Source: a virus. From it: a stretch of DNA of 64,000 nt. Within the stretch, counting starts at the first letter, position 1. Each line of letters opens with the position of its first letter. Positions 41,325-50,457 of this stretch are shown here, piece by piece. The stretch is from positions 124,001 through 188,000 of IMG/VR virus record IMGVR_UViG_3300042540_001822; one strand, written 5' to 3'. The position numbers and the translations under genes were made by a program. The notes below the pieces were generated by a model. That model made no database searches, was not told the origin of the DNA, and was given only the letters and a program-made list of their open reading frames with translations.

Positions 41325-41966
41325 TTAAATTTTGATTTTTTTTAAATAACCATTAGGGTTGAAAGTAACATTGTAACCATAAAAATCACACCATTTTCTA
41401 TCTATTTCGAATTGTGGATTTTGGGGCAAAAATTCTCCTATTGCTCTAAGAGGACCTCCGTCATAGTTTTTTTCGATGCCCATCCAATTCACAGTTCCAT
41501 CTTCAACGATCATATAGGAATCTTCGCTGATTAAATCTTTGAATTTATTCATCACAGACAAAACATCGTTATATTTGTGTGACCCGTCTTCAATCAACAT
41601 AATTTTTTCAAATGAGGATGCATAATCCAAGTTGTATTCTTGATAACCTCCCAAGAATCTCTGAATTCTTGGATGTCGATTAATCAAACCCCTCTTTTCT
41701 TCGGAATTTGATAAAAAAGTTTCATCCTGAATATCCACAGTATGAACCATACCTTTACCTATATTATTTAAAATATCACCCAAATACAGGCAGGATCCTC
41801 CATAATTAGTCCCTATCTCTATTATCAAATCGGGTTTTATTTCATTAATTATCATTTGATACATTACGTAATCAAATGGGGATTTTTCAGTTATGATTCC
41901 TCTATATAAAGTTTTTAGATGTCCATCCATGATACCATCTAAATTTAAGTTGTATGAATTGTTCAT
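41325..41966 (-). CDS. CmcI-type cephalosporin hydroxylase/methyltransferase-like
   Basis: KPDLIIEIGTNYGGSCLYLGDIL, MVHTVDIQDETF, LIEDGSHKYNDV and SYMIVEDGTVNW match the CmcI-like SAM-dependent family. The acceptor is probably a sugar or polyketide-like group here. 213 aa. Confidence 0.75.
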   Translation of the reverse strand: MNNSYNLNLDGIMDGHLKTLYRGIITEKSPFDYVMYQMIINEIKPDLIIEIGTNYGGSCLYLGDILNNIGKGMVHTVDIQDETFLSNSEEKRGLINRHPRIQRFLGGYQEYNLDYASSFEKIMLIEDGSHKYNDVLSVMNKFKDLISEDSYMIVEDGTVNWMGIEKNYDGGPLRAIGEFLPQNPQFEIDRKWCDFYGYNVTFNPNGYLKKIKI

Positions 41967-41975
41967 TTTTTTATT

Positions 41976-42380
41976 TTAAAGATCCACTCTCATAGTATTG
42001 CACTCCCTGAAAAATCCACATCTTTCATAGAAATTTATTCTCTCATCAAAACAGGATAGAATAACCTTATAACATCCAAGATATCTTGCTTTTTCCAATG
42101 CTTTTTGAACTAATAAATAACCAATTTTATTACCTCTAAATTTTTCTTTTACTGCTACATCCTCAATATACCCAGCTATTCCCCCGTTCCTTATTAATTT
42201 TTTTTGAATATGAAGGGTAATTGTTCCTATAATTTCTTCCCCTTCAACCGCTACAAAGTTATGATTGTTAAGCATCCACTGGTCTAAATTGTGAATTTCA
42301 ATTTCTGTAATCCACCATGTTTCACTAAGGACTTTCAATAAACCTAGTTCATCTCCTTTTTGAAATTCTCGAATAATCAT
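41976..42380 (-). CDS. GNAT acetyltransferase
   Basis: Contains the acetyl-CoA loop EDVAVKEKFRGNKIGYLLVQKAL and a following YKVILSCFDERINFYERCGF. 134 aa; likely acetylates a sugar amine made by the aminotransferase next door. Confidence 0.8.
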   Translation of the reverse strand: MIIREFQKGDELGLLKVLSETWWITEIEIHNLDQWMLNNHNFVAVEGEEIIGTITLHIQKKLIRNGGIAGYIEDVAVKEKFRGNKIGYLLVQKALEKARYLGCYKVILSCFDERINFYERCGFFRECNTMRVDL

Positions 42381-42385
42381 GATAT

Positions 42386-43546
42386 TTATTTTTGAGATTC
42401 TAAAACTCGATCAATTACAAATTCAATTTCTTCGTCTCTTAAATAAAGATGCAAAGGAAGACTGATGATTTTTTCGCTTGAAATTAAAGAATTGGGGTTT
42501 AGCCCAAATTGAGATTTATACATCTCATAATTAGTATTGTCTCTATAATGAACCCCGGGATAGATTCCGTTCATATTCAAGTATTCCATAGTTTTATTTC
42601 TTTCCTCTACAATTATTTGGTACAAATGTCTGGAAGAGATTTCCGTATAAGGAGAAACTTTAACTGATTTAATGCCAGATGATTCAAAAGCAGTTTCATA
42701 AATTTTGCAGATCTCCCTCCTTCTTTCATTATCTTCTTCCAAATATTTGAGACCTACCAAAGCCATAGAAGCCATCATAGAATTTCCATGGTATTTAAAT
42801 CCGACATCTACCAGATCATATTCCCATTTATAACTCCCTTTATCATGGGATCTCTGGTAAGTGTCTTTTGAAATTCCAAGCCAAGATAATTTTCTAGCTA
42901 AAGCGTCGTAATCCTCGTTTTTAAAACAGATCATTCCTGAATCAGCGGTAGGGAGGTTTTTAACAGCCTGAAAACTAAAAATGGAAACATCAGCATCTAA
43001 ACCAACATGGTCTTTCGAGTATCCAACCCCAATCTCTGTTTTGTTTTTGACCCAGGTTCCGGCCATATGTGCGGCGTCTAAAATAATTTTTAGGCCTTTT
43101 TTTTTGCAAAGTTTTACTATTTCATCAAACCTACCGGCATTACCACCAATACCAACAAATAAAACAGCTTTGGTTTTTTTAGTAATTTTTGATTCAACTG
43201 ACTTAGGATCTAAGCAAAGAAATTCATCCACGTCCGCAAAAATTGGTTTCAACCTTTCGTACAAAATCGCATGATTCGAAGAAACGAAAGTTAGAGGAGA
43301 CGTGATAACCTCATCTCCATCTTTCCATTTATTTGCATCTTTCAAAATTTTCAAGGCAAGATGTAAACCTGATGTGTTAGAATTTATAAAATGCGAATGG
43401 TTGAATCCAGTGTACTTTTTCCATTCTTCTTCAATCTGCTGAGTTTTAAAACCTAAACCAGTCCAGCCCATTTCCATACATTCCTCCATTATTTCGAAAA
43501 TTTCGGAAGTTCTAAATTTAGGTTTAAATAATTGAATATTTTTCAC
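42386..43546 (-). CDS. DegT/DnrJ/EryC1/StrS aminotransferase, full length
   Basis: 386 aa. INSNTSGLHLALKILKD, DEVITSPLTFVSSNHAI, LDAAHMAGTWVKN and DVSIFSFQAVKNLPTADSGM with the PLP lysine (QAVKNLP) are all visible. Makes an amino sugar by transamination of a 4-keto sugar. Confidence 0.8.
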   Translation of the reverse strand: MKNIQLFKPKFRTSEIFEIMEECMEMGWTGLGFKTQQIEEEWKKYTGFNHSHFINSNTSGLHLALKILKDANKWKDGDEVITSPLTFVSSNHAILYERLKPIFADVDEFLCLDPKSVESKITKKTKAVLFVGIGGNAGRFDEIVKLCKKKGLKIILDAAHMAGTWVKNKTEIGVGYSKDHVGLDADVSIFSFQAVKNLPTADSGMICFKNEDYDALARKLSWLGISKDTYQRSHDKGSYKWEYDLVDVGFKYHGNSMMASMALVGLKYLEEDNERRREICKIYETAFESSGIKSVKVSPYTEISSRHLYQIIVEERNKTMEYLNMNGIYPGVHYRDNTNYEMYKSQFGLNPNSLISSEKIISLPLHLYLRDEEIEFVIDRVLESQK

Positions 43547-44649
43547 AACAAATAATAATTTTTTACTAGAGCATACTTAGACAAGTTTTCTCTTTTAATT
43601 TTTATAGAATCTGTGAATTGACATGTTTCATCTCCTATATTCTGTAATTTTTTTGTAAAAACTACAGAATCCCCATCTACAAACAAATCATTCAATTTTT
43701 CTTTGTACCAAGTTCCTTTTCTCAAAATAATTTCTCGTTTATAAAATAATTCGCCATTTTCATTTTCAATCTGAATTTCGAATTTTATTTCTTCCCCGAA
43801 AAAACCGTAGTCTACTTCCAAAAGCAATGAACATTCACTAAGATCTTCTTTCCAAAATATCGAAGAAGTTGTTTGGGAATGTAAAGAACTAGGTCCTGGT
43901 TGTATAACTGAACTTTTTAAGTTCCAATTCCCAATTCCAAAAAAATTATCTAATTCTTCATAATTGCAAATTAAATTGTCGTCTTGAACAAAAAGTTGTA
44001 AAATTACATCTTCACCAGAGCAATTAGGAAAATGTTTTTGATAAACTGAATTATCAGAAAAATCTATATTTGGAATTCTGTTTATTAAAATTTCATCAAC
44101 GCTGAATCCGAAAAAGAATCCAGAAAACCAACTGCTAAAATTTGGGCTATTTCTAATAAAGAAATTCCTTTTTTTTCCTAGGTCATTAAAAACCTGATTA
44201 AATTTTTCTAGGATATTATCTGGGCATTTAAAATCACCTACAAAATAAAAAGAAAAATCATAACCTTTAGAATGAACAAATTTTATAGAGTTAAAAAATT
44301 GGGACATAATAGCAACAGACCAACCAGTGATTACTACATAATCTCTAAACATCTCGTTTCCAATAGTCATAAATTTCATATAAATTGGATTCGATATACC
44401 TTGTAAATTGTAATTTAAAATGTCGGAATCAAGGAAATGGTAATTGTTTTTCTTTTCAAAAATAAAATAAGTCGAGTTTTCAATTATTTCTGGAGTACAC
44501 GGGTGATGGCTGGTAAGTAAAACATCTATGTTATTTAATTTGAATTTTTTTAAGTTCTCTAATAGAATTTTCTGTTCATCTTCTGTTTGAGGATAAGCAT
44601 CAATAATAACACAAAATTTTTTTTCTGTGTAATTTTTTTTGGAGTCCAT
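43543..44649 (-). CDS. Virion/glycan-associated protein, GT-like N-terminus, 368 aa
   Basis: The N-terminal half (FCVIIDAYPQTEDEQKILLENL...DVLLTSHHPCTPEI) parallels the 50458-51390 protein ([21 protein letters not shown]...[15 protein letters not shown]), so they are paralogues. The C-terminal part looks like an all-beta domain. It may be a glycosyltransferase-like protein; the DxD motif is unclear. Confidence 0.5.
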   Translation of the reverse strand: MDSKKNYTEKKFCVIIDAYPQTEDEQKILLENLKKFKLNNIDVLLTSHHPCTPEIIENSTYFIFEKKNNYHFLDSDILNYNLQGISNPIYMKFMTIGNEMFRDYVVITGWSVAIMSQFFNSIKFVHSKGYDFSFYFVGDFKCPDNILEKFNQVFNDLGKKRNFFIRNSPNFSSWFSGFFFGFSVDEILINRIPNIDFSDNSVYQKHFPNCSGEDVILQLFVQDDNLICNYEELDNFFGIGNWNLKSSVIQPGPSSLHSQTTSSIFWKEDLSECSLLLEVDYGFFGEEIKFEIQIENENGELFYKREIILRKGTWYKEKLNDLFVDGDSVVFTKKLQNIGDETCQFTDSIKIKRENLSKYALVKNYYLL

Positions 44650-44683
44650 TCTTTAAAAAATATTTAATTTTTCTTCCAAATTA

Positions 44684-45598
44684 TCAATTTTTCCAAGCCC
44701 ATATCATGTTTCCAGTGTGGTGTGTTTGGAATCCATTTTCTGAAAAGATAAGCAACAATTGATCCGGAGGATGAATATGATATTCTAAAACTATCTTTGG
44801 TATAGACTTTAAAAATTCAGAGCTTAAGTAAGGCAAAATTTCCCATTCACATCCTTCACAGTCGATTTTCAAAAAATCTATTTTTACTCCAGATTCTCTA
44901 GCCCATTCTTCCAGAACAACTCCTTGGCAAGAAACACTTTCATCAGTATGATCAAACGAAAAAGAAACTGAATTCAAAACACTAAAGTCATGTATGTTTA
45001 ATCTTAAATCTTTTTTTTCAGACCACACGGCTGAATTGTTAACATGAATTGGTAAATCCCCAAAATTTGTTTGTATAAAGTTTGATAATTTGGGATCTGG
45101 TTCAAAAGAGTGAACTTTAGAAGCACCTTGTGTAATTGAAAAATAAGTGAATAAACCAATATTAGCCCCAATATCAACAACAACATCTCCAGGTTCTACT
45201 TTACAACGATCGTGGTTATATTCACCGTTAAGAAAAATCTCCCAAAGTACCAATCCGGTTGATAAGTCTTTTTTTGAAAGATTACTCCCTATATTTTTCA
45301 ACTTGTTTTTTTGGTCTAAATTTCTTACATCATGTTGAAAAACATCCGAGTAATCACAAACTTGAAGTAGGATTTCTTCAGTTTTAGAATCTTCCACTAC
45401 AAAAGTCATTAATTTTGTAATTCTACCGTCATAAGATGCCCAGTAGGAACATTTTGGAAGGACTTTCATTGTTTCCCCCCTGAAAATTAAACTAGTATAT
45501 GAATCAATGAACTTAATTACAATTTCTTTTTCTTCATCAAAATGACTTGTAAAATCTATTCCGTTTCTATCTGGTAAAATGTGATTCAATGAGATCAT
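44684..45598 (-). CDS. FkbM-family methyltransferase
   Basis: PGDVVVDIGANIGLFTYFS, VHSFEPDPKLSNF, FLKIDCEGCEWEIL and PKIVLEYHIHP mark FkbM. 304 aa with an N-terminal extension of about 120 residues. Probably O-methylates a sugar. Confidence 0.8.
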   Translation of the reverse strand: MISLNHILPDRNGIDFTSHFDEEKEIVIKFIDSYTSLIFRGETMKVLPKCSYWASYDGRITKLMTFVVEDSKTEEILLQVCDYSDVFQHDVRNLDQKNKLKNIGSNLSKKDLSTGLVLWEIFLNGEYNHDRCKVEPGDVVVDIGANIGLFTYFSITQGASKVHSFEPDPKLSNFIQTNFGDLPIHVNNSAVWSEKKDLRLNIHDFSVLNSVSFSFDHTDESVSCQGVVLEEWARESGVKIDFLKIDCEGCEWEILPYLSSEFLKSIPKIVLEYHIHPPDQLLLIFSENGFQTHHTGNMIWAWKN

Positions 45599-45604
45599 AA
45601 TTTA

Positions 45605-46381
45605 TTATTTGTTGTTTTGTTTAAGAACTTCTTTTTCTTTATTGAAGCAATGTAAAGAAGTGATGTGCATGGTAAAAAGTCCAGGTTTTACATTTTCCCA
45701 AGATTCGGGACTTCTCTCTTTCAATTTTTCTAGAACCCAAAAAACTTTGCGGCAAGCCATGTAAATATCGTCCCTGAAATGGCGGAGGTAGTCGCAAGAC
45801 CTTATGTAATACACGATGTGTAAATAATCTGCTCTTCTCATAAAATGATAACCGATTGTACAAGGAACTCGTTCACCGTGAACAGAACCAGTGTCTTCAG
45901 GGAACCACAAAGGAAGAAATGCCTGCCTTGTAAAAGGTTCTCTTTGTAGCAAATCGATCACATCCCCAAAGTCACCATAATGGTACCTGATACCAAACAT
46001 GGTAGATTTGGGTTCTTCCGATGCAAATTTAGGCCAGAGCCTTTCGGGATAAGTGTGAGAAAATTTCTCCTCGATTTTAAACTGGGCGTTCTTCTTTTGG
46101 TTGAAAGGCCACCATTCGTTCGAAGGTGGTGGATTTAAAGGTTGGCCCCCTATTCTTTCTTCAAAATGATCGTCCGCCCAGGGAAGATTAGGTCTGACCT
46201 CCTCGCGTAGCTCCTGAAGTGTACCTGGCACAAACATAGAGAAAGATGTATTTAAAGTTTCCCACATGTCGTCGGGAGAAGTTATACCCTGCCATCTCTC
46301 GGTCTGTACAACATATCCATAGTCGATCAATTTTTCCTTAGCCCACTTGATGGCTTGTGAGGGCTTTTGAAATGTTTTCAA
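45605..46381 (-). CDS. Thymidylate synthase superfamily protein (nucleotide-modifying?)
   Basis: Has the TS/dCMP hydroxymethylase layout: FGIRYHYGDFGDVIDLLQREPFTRQAFLPLWFPED (TRQ replacing SRR), the reactive cysteine in ERVPCTIGYHFM, and YIRSCDYLRHFRDDIYM (the RSxD equivalent). It ends FTMHITSLHCF. 258 aa. It is distinct from thyA at the left edge. Likely dUMP or dCMP hydroxymethylation or another pyrimidine modification; substrate not determinable. Confidence 0.6.
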   Translation of the reverse strand: MKTFQKPSQAIKWAKEKLIDYGYVVQTERWQGITSPDDMWETLNTSFSMFVPGTLQELREEVRPNLPWADDHFEERIGGQPLNPPPSNEWWPFNQKKNAQFKIEEKFSHTYPERLWPKFASEEPKSTMFGIRYHYGDFGDVIDLLQREPFTRQAFLPLWFPEDTGSVHGERVPCTIGYHFMRRADYLHIVYYIRSCDYLRHFRDDIYMACRKVFWVLEKLKERSPESWENVKPGLFTMHITSLHCFNKEKEVLKQNNK

Positions 46382-46410
46382 TTGAAATAAATTTTGAAAA
46401 TTATACAGAT

Positions 46411-46429
46411 CAGAAACTATAAGTTTCTG
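46411..46429. repeat. 8-bp inverted repeat upstream of the TS-like gene
   Basis: CAGAAACT (46411-46418) pairs with AGTTTCTG (46422-46429), loop of 3. The region 46382-46455 holds no gene. No strong poly-T follows in the minus direction, so an operator or RNA hairpin is as likely as a terminator. Confidence 0.45.
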
Positions 46430-46455
46430 TTTGATTTTATTTTATCTCAAAAATT

Positions 46456-47109
46456 TTATTGGTTCAACCAAAAAAATAATTCTTCATTACCAATCAAATT
46501 TAAATCCCTAACTCTATTTTTTTGAAAAACTTTATATTCGAAATATGGGTTGTCAAAGGGAACGAGCTCTTGTCTTCCTCTTTTAATAAGACCAACTCCC
46601 TCATCGATATTAAGAGTACAAATATTTAAGTCAGATCTAGTTGCCTTTAATTTATAAATCGTTTTCCAAACCGTTCCGTTCCATGGCTGTCCCCAATTAT
46701 CCTCAACTAATCTGGTATAATTTTCTTCATACATAAATGGGTCACAATCATGCAAAACAATAACACCATTTTCTGATAAGTGATTCAAAGAATTCAATAT
46801 GTCTTTTTCCACCTGATAAGAAAGATGTAATCCATCAATAAAAATTAGGTCCCACTTATAATCAGGAGGTAAATCCAACAAATTATTTTCTAGCCTAATA
46901 AAGAATTCATCCGATGTGTATTGGTATTTAACTGGATTTTCCTGGTACTCTAAACCTGGATCTACCCCGGATTTTTCTGGACATTGAATTAAATCGAAAC
47001 AATCCCACGGGAATCTAACTCCTATTTCTAAATAGGTATTAAAATTTTTTGTTTGAATGATTTGGTTGATTACTTCAGATCTGTGCATGAATATAAACTT
47101 GTTTACCAA
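46456..47109 (-). CDS. Class I methyltransferase, Methyltransf_24-like
   Basis: FNTYLEIGVRFPWDCFDLI, WDLIFIDGLHLSYQVEKDI and GVIVLHDCDPFMYEEN match SAM-dependent O-methyltransferases. 217 aa. Probably methylates a sugar. Confidence 0.75.
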   Translation of the reverse strand: MVNKFIFMHRSEVINQIIQTKNFNTYLEIGVRFPWDCFDLIQCPEKSGVDPGLEYQENPVKYQYTSDEFFIRLENNLLDLPPDYKWDLIFIDGLHLSYQVEKDILNSLNHLSENGVIVLHDCDPFMYEENYTRLVEDNWGQPWNGTVWKTIYKLKATRSDLNICTLNIDEGVGLIKRGRQELVPFDNPYFEYKVFQKNRVRDLNLIGNEELFFWLNQ

Positions 47110-47172
47110 TTGTACTGAATTGATAATTAAAGTTTCTTGGATACAAAAAATAGCAGGATTTAATCCTATAAA

Positions 47173-47583
47173 TTATCTATTCTTACTGCTCATTTTCCGG
47201 TACAACTTGTATTCTGGTGTTTCCTCAATGGAATCTAATTCGAATCTCTGGAAATTTCCGAACCTCATAGGTCCATTTAAATTAAACCTTTTGTGTGGTT
47301 CGACTGAATCCTCGTAAAATTGACAAATTTGCTCGTGATATTCGGAATCTTTTTCAATAAAATATTCTTCTGGGTTGTGATAGTAGTCAAAAAGATACTC
47401 TGCCCATTCGGAGGGATTCTTTCCTCCTCCAAATTGTTCGACAAATTTTTCCATTTGGATTTCTTCATCCGTCATGCTTATACCCAAATTTTGGAAACCT
47501 GAAATCAAATCATCTAGATCTGACCCAATATCATTATTTTCATTCAAAATTGAGAACACCCAAAAGGATTTTAAATTATTCAT
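47173..47583 (-). CDS. Hypothetical protein, 136 aa
   Basis: Acidic, soluble (NENNDIGSDLDDLISGFQNLG, GNFQRFELDSIEETPEY). No family recognised. Just upstream of its ATG is the GGATATATAA motif at 47590-47599. Confidence 0.6.
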   Translation of the reverse strand: MNNLKSFWVFSILNENNDIGSDLDDLISGFQNLGISMTDEEIQMEKFVEQFGGGKNPSEWAEYLFDYYHNPEEYFIEKDSEYHEQICQFYEDSVEPHKRFNLNGPMRFGNFQRFELDSIEETPEYKLYRKMSSKNR

Positions 47584-47589
47584 GATAAA

Positions 47590-47599
47590 TTATATATCC
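47590..47599 (-). promoter_or_regulatory. GGATATATAA motif, candidate late promoter
   Basis: Same 10-mer as 29851-29860 and 36021-36030. It lies 6 bases upstream of the 47173-47583 gene. Confidence 0.45.
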
Positions 47600-47611
47600 A
47601 TTTTTTTGCCC

Positions 47612-47645
47612 ACAAAAAACCCGACCTGAATTGGGTCGGGTTTTA
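47612..47645. terminator. Bidirectional rho-independent terminator
   Basis: AAAACCCGACC and GGTCGGGTTTT form an 11-bp stem with a 7-base loop and A/T runs on both sides. It separates the lipoprotein gene from the 47173-47583 gene. Confidence 0.8.
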
Positions 47646-47658
47646 AGCTTGTCCGGAA

Positions 47659-47817
47659 TTACTGAACTGCCGTGGTTGAATCTACAGAGGTAGTGTCCGC
47701 AGATTCAACTACTGTAGAATCCACTGTTGTCTCCTCGGAAGGAGCAGTTTCTTCTGTTGGTGTAGCACATGAGCTCAGAATCAAAGCTGAGACAAGCAAG
47801 AAAAACAAATTTTTCAT
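47659..47817 (-). CDS. Small lipoprotein, 52 aa
   Basis: Frame MKNLFFLLVSALILSSCATP with a lipobox (LILSSC) and a short Thr/Ser/Glu/Val-rich tail (STVVESADTTSVDSTTAVQ), a common Bacteroidetes-style small lipoprotein. Likely lipid-anchored to the outer side of a membrane; role in lysis or superinfection blocking is a guess. Confidence 0.7.
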   Translation of the reverse strand: MKNLFFLLVSALILSSCATPTEETAPSEETTVDSTVVESADTTSVDSTTAVQ

Positions 47818-47839
47818 TTTTTTGGTTTTGAATTTTAAA

Positions 47840-47849
47840 TTATATATTC
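47840..47849 (-). promoter_or_regulatory. GAATATATAA motif upstream of the lipoprotein
   Basis: Late-promoter-like motif variant, 22 bases upstream of the lipoprotein ATG. The same variant occurs at 33764-33773. Confidence 0.4.
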
Positions 47850-47887
47850 ATTTCGAAGAATGTTTCAATGAATTCAATATTTTTTAT

Positions 47888-48133
47888 TCAAATAGAAGAA
47901 GATCCATATTCCATTTCGAGGTAAGACATCTCTATTTCTGCTTTTTTCTGGTCATATCCAAATTCATTCTGAATTAAATTTACACCATATTGTCTCCATT
48001 CCAAAAGCGTTTCCCCCTTCAAAGGAAAATTCAAATTCCAATAGGGATCTTTATTTAAAACTTCTTGTTTCAGATCAAGATAAATTCTGTGTCTCTCTTT
48101 TAGAGCGGCAAAAATTTTGTTTTTGTTTTTCAT
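47888..48133 (-). CDS. Small hypothetical protein, 81 aa
   Basis: Basic N-terminus (KNKNKIFAALKERHRIYLDLK) and an acidic C-terminus. Contains WRQYGVNLIQNEFGYDQKKAEIEM. No family recognised. Confidence 0.55.
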   Translation of the reverse strand: MKNKNKIFAALKERHRIYLDLKQEVLNKDPYWNLNFPLKGETLLEWRQYGVNLIQNEFGYDQKKAEIEMSYLEMEYGSSSI

Positions 48134-48149
48134 TTAATTTTTGATTTTA

Positions 48150-48938
48150 TTAAAATTTTGAGGATTCGAGATATTGTCTTTTTCTTTCATTCAGTGTTTT
48201 TCTTCCTTCCGATAACCAATTTTCCTGTGCGTTTGAATTTTCATCTTTAGTTTCTGATGGATAAGTTAATGAATTAGGATGAACACGATAAACATAACTG
48301 GGATATTGAAGATATTCAATTTTTCCTCTTAGAGAAAGCTCAAAGTTCATCGGCCAGTCGGAATAAGGAAATTCTTCCATATATTTTTGAAATAAATCAG
48401 GATAATTCACAAAAAATCTAGAAGATGAAGTAACACAGTTGTGTTGATTAGCAATAAAATCCGAAGAAGTATATTCCTCTTTTTGTAAGTGTTCAGGAGG
48501 CCCAAAAAAATAATTTCCTGTTCTTAGAGGTTCGAATTTTTTTTCATTCTCGTTGTATATTATGTAAGCCGTGAAACACATTGATAAATCTTTATTATTT
48601 TCCATAATTTCATACTGATTTTGGAGTTTGTTCGGATCTATCCAATAGTCATCAGCATCTAAATAAGCTATGTAATCACCGGTTGCCTGTTCAAGTAAAA
48701 ATTTTGTATTTTGTATTTCTCCGGAATTAGATCTAGAAAAATAGCGAAACGAAAATTTATGTCCTGGAAGTATATTTTTAAAGTACTCTAAAACTTCTAA
48801 ACTTTGATCCGTAGATCCATCATCCGAAACCAGAATTTCTACGGGGAAAGAAGTTTGTTGACATAAAACGGAAAATAAACAGGTGTCCAAAAATCTACCA
48901 TAATTATAATTAGGTATAATGACCGTTACTTTTTTCAT
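48150..48938 (-). CDS. GT2-family glycosyltransferase
   Basis: VTVIIPNYNYGRFLDTCLFSV, EILVSDDGSTDQSLEVL and YIAYLDADDYWIDP are classic GT2 motifs. 262 aa. Part of the surface-glycan cluster. Confidence 0.85.
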   Translation of the reverse strand: MKKVTVIIPNYNYGRFLDTCLFSVLCQQTSFPVEILVSDDGSTDQSLEVLEYFKNILPGHKFSFRYFSRSNSGEIQNTKFLLEQATGDYIAYLDADDYWIDPNKLQNQYEIMENNKDLSMCFTAYIIYNENEKKFEPLRTGNYFFGPPEHLQKEEYTSSDFIANQHNCVTSSSRFFVNYPDLFQKYMEEFPYSDWPMNFELSLRGKIEYLQYPSYVYRVHPNSLTYPSETKDENSNAQENWLSEGRKTLNERKRQYLESSKF

Positions 48939-48948
48939 TTTTAAAAAA

Positions 48949-49629
48949 TTATTGATTTACAAAATAAAACATTGTTTGATGTTCCCCGTTATTATTTACA
49001 TCCCAATAAAAAGAATGTCTAACTTTTCCTGGAATAAAAAAAGTTTCATTAAGAATAGGATCGTGTGTTTCTACTGCTATTTTATTTATTTTATTTAAAA
49101 TTGATTCATCCAAGTTTTGGAATAAATCATATTCTCCACCTTCAATGTCACACTTCAAAAAGTCAATTTTTTCCAAATTGAAAATTTTGAAAACATCCTC
49201 CATTTGCAAATAAAGGGGGTTGTGTTTTGGTGACCATAAGTGTGTTGGATGTAGGGATTTTCCCAAAACAGAAGCATTCAAATATTTTACATTGTTGTGT
49301 TCTTTTGTATTTTCTATAAGACAAGAAAAAACTTCATAACCTCCATCTATAGCTATTATTTCTTTACATTTTTTTGCTGCCAAGTGAGTAAAGAAACCAA
49401 CATTTGCCCCCAAATCAACCACCACATCTTCTGGATTAAGTTTGCAATCCCACATTTCATAAATGCAATTAGTTTCAGAGAATTCCCAGCCATAAATTTC
49501 CTTGAAGAGAAATTCATAACCAAAAAAAGAATTGGAACTTAAAACAAAATCAAGATTTTGATTCCAATAATGGTTATTCTTGTCTGAAAAAAGTTTCCAA
49601 TTTTTTCCTGTCATTTTATTTATATTCAT
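48949..49629 (-). CDS. FkbM-family methyltransferase
   Basis: VVVDLGANVGFFTHLAAKK, IIAIDGGYEVFSCLIEN and IDFLKCDIEGGEYDLF identify FkbM. 226 aa. Starts MNINKMTGKNWKLFS. Confidence 0.8.
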   Translation of the reverse strand: MNINKMTGKNWKLFSDKNNHYWNQNLDFVLSSNSFFGYEFLFKEIYGWEFSETNCIYEMWDCKLNPEDVVVDLGANVGFFTHLAAKKCKEIIAIDGGYEVFSCLIENTKEHNNVKYLNASVLGKSLHPTHLWSPKHNPLYLQMEDVFKIFNLEKIDFLKCDIEGGEYDLFQNLDESILNKINKIAVETHDPILNETFFIPGKVRHSFYWDVNNNGEHQTMFYFVNQ

Positions 49630-50055
49630 TTATTTTTGGCTATCACCTTTCGAAACCCGATAAGAATCTGACTCAATGTGGTGAGTTGAAACTTCAAAGA
49701 TTATACCCTCTGTTATTGCTTCCAGTTGATGTGGTGTTCCTGGCTTTTGTCTCACACAGTCACCTTTTTTTAAGGTTGTCTCAACTACATCTGCATTCCT
49801 GGTGTCGATGAATCTATAAATGAAAGTTCCTTCCTGAACATACCACGTTTCATCCTTAATCAAATGGTAGTGCATAGAAAATTTGGCTCCGGCTTTGAAG
49901 CAAAGAAGTTTCCCACAATACAATTCGTTGTTTTCGAAAACAATCTCTTGCCCCCACCCTTTTGGTATATTACAACTGGGGCATTCCAAAGCATTGTAAA
50001 TATGTGAAAGGTTGATTTCAATCATTTCAATTGGAGGATTTGGCAAATAGGACAT
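49630..50055 (-). CDS. Cupin-domain protein
   Basis: AKFSMHYHLIKDETWYVQEGTF and a second half with KKGDCVRQKPGTPHQLE are the two cupin metal-binding motifs. 141 aa. Probably a sugar isomerase or epimerase in the glycan pathway. Confidence 0.75.
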   Translation of the reverse strand: MSYLPNPPIEMIEINLSHIYNALECPSCNIPKGWGQEIVFENNELYCGKLLCFKAGAKFSMHYHLIKDETWYVQEGTFIYRFIDTRNADVVETTLKKGDCVRQKPGTPHQLEAITEGIIFEVSTHHIESDSYRVSKGDSQK

Positions 50056-50082
50056 TTTAATTCGATATATAATTTTATGGAA

Positions 50083-50118
50083 TTTGAATAAAAGTTTTCG
50101 AATTTTGGTTTATATTTG
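50083..50118 (+). promoter_or_regulatory. TTTG/TATATTTG promoter-like site, plus strand
   Basis: TTTG at 50083-50086 and TATATTTG at 50111-50118, with a 24-base spacer, just above the usual 19-23. It is 17 bases upstream of the plus-strand gene at 50136. CGATATATAA also lies at 50063-50072. Confidence 0.4.
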
Positions 50119-50135
50119 TAAATAATTAATTAATA

Positions 50136-50342
50136 ATGGAAATTGATAAAATAATCAATTCGATCAAAAATCACCTGCTGAGCATCGAGCTTTCATCTGA
50201 TGGGGAAGATAAAAAAAATCATTTGATTGTAATTAAGCAGGAAGTTGAAAACTTATCTGTGGAATATCAAAAATTAAAAGAAACACACGATACAATCATT
50301 TCTCAGTTGAAACAGGAAATTTCTAGATTGAATAGGCTTTGA
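50136..50342 (+). CDS. Small coiled-coil protein, plus strand, 68 aa
   Basis: One of only two convincing plus-strand genes in the window. MEIDKIINSIKNHLLSIELS then VEYQKLKETHDTIISQLKQEISRLN, a likely coiled coil. Function unknown. Confidence 0.6.
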   Translation: MEIDKIINSIKNHLLSIELSSDGEDKKNHLIVIKQEVENLSVEYQKLKETHDTIISQLKQEISRLNRL

Positions 50343-50364
50343 TTTCAATTATTTAAAATTTTTG

Positions 50365-50449
50365 CGGAGAGGGAGGGATTCGAACCCCCGGATCCTTGCG
50401 GATCGGCTGTTTTCAAGACAGCTCTCGTAAACCACTTGAGTACCTCTCC
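50365..50449 (-). tRNA. trnS-UGA: tRNA-Ser (anticodon UGA)
   Basis: Acceptor GGAGAGG pairs with CCTCTCC, D arm CTCAAGTGGTTTACGAG, anticodon loop CTTGAAA giving anticodon TGA, a long variable arm (type II, Ser-like) and T arm GGGGGTTCGAATCCCTC. The CCA is not encoded. 85 nt. It sits close to the tmRNA. Confidence 0.9.
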
Positions 50450-50457
50450 AATTTTTA

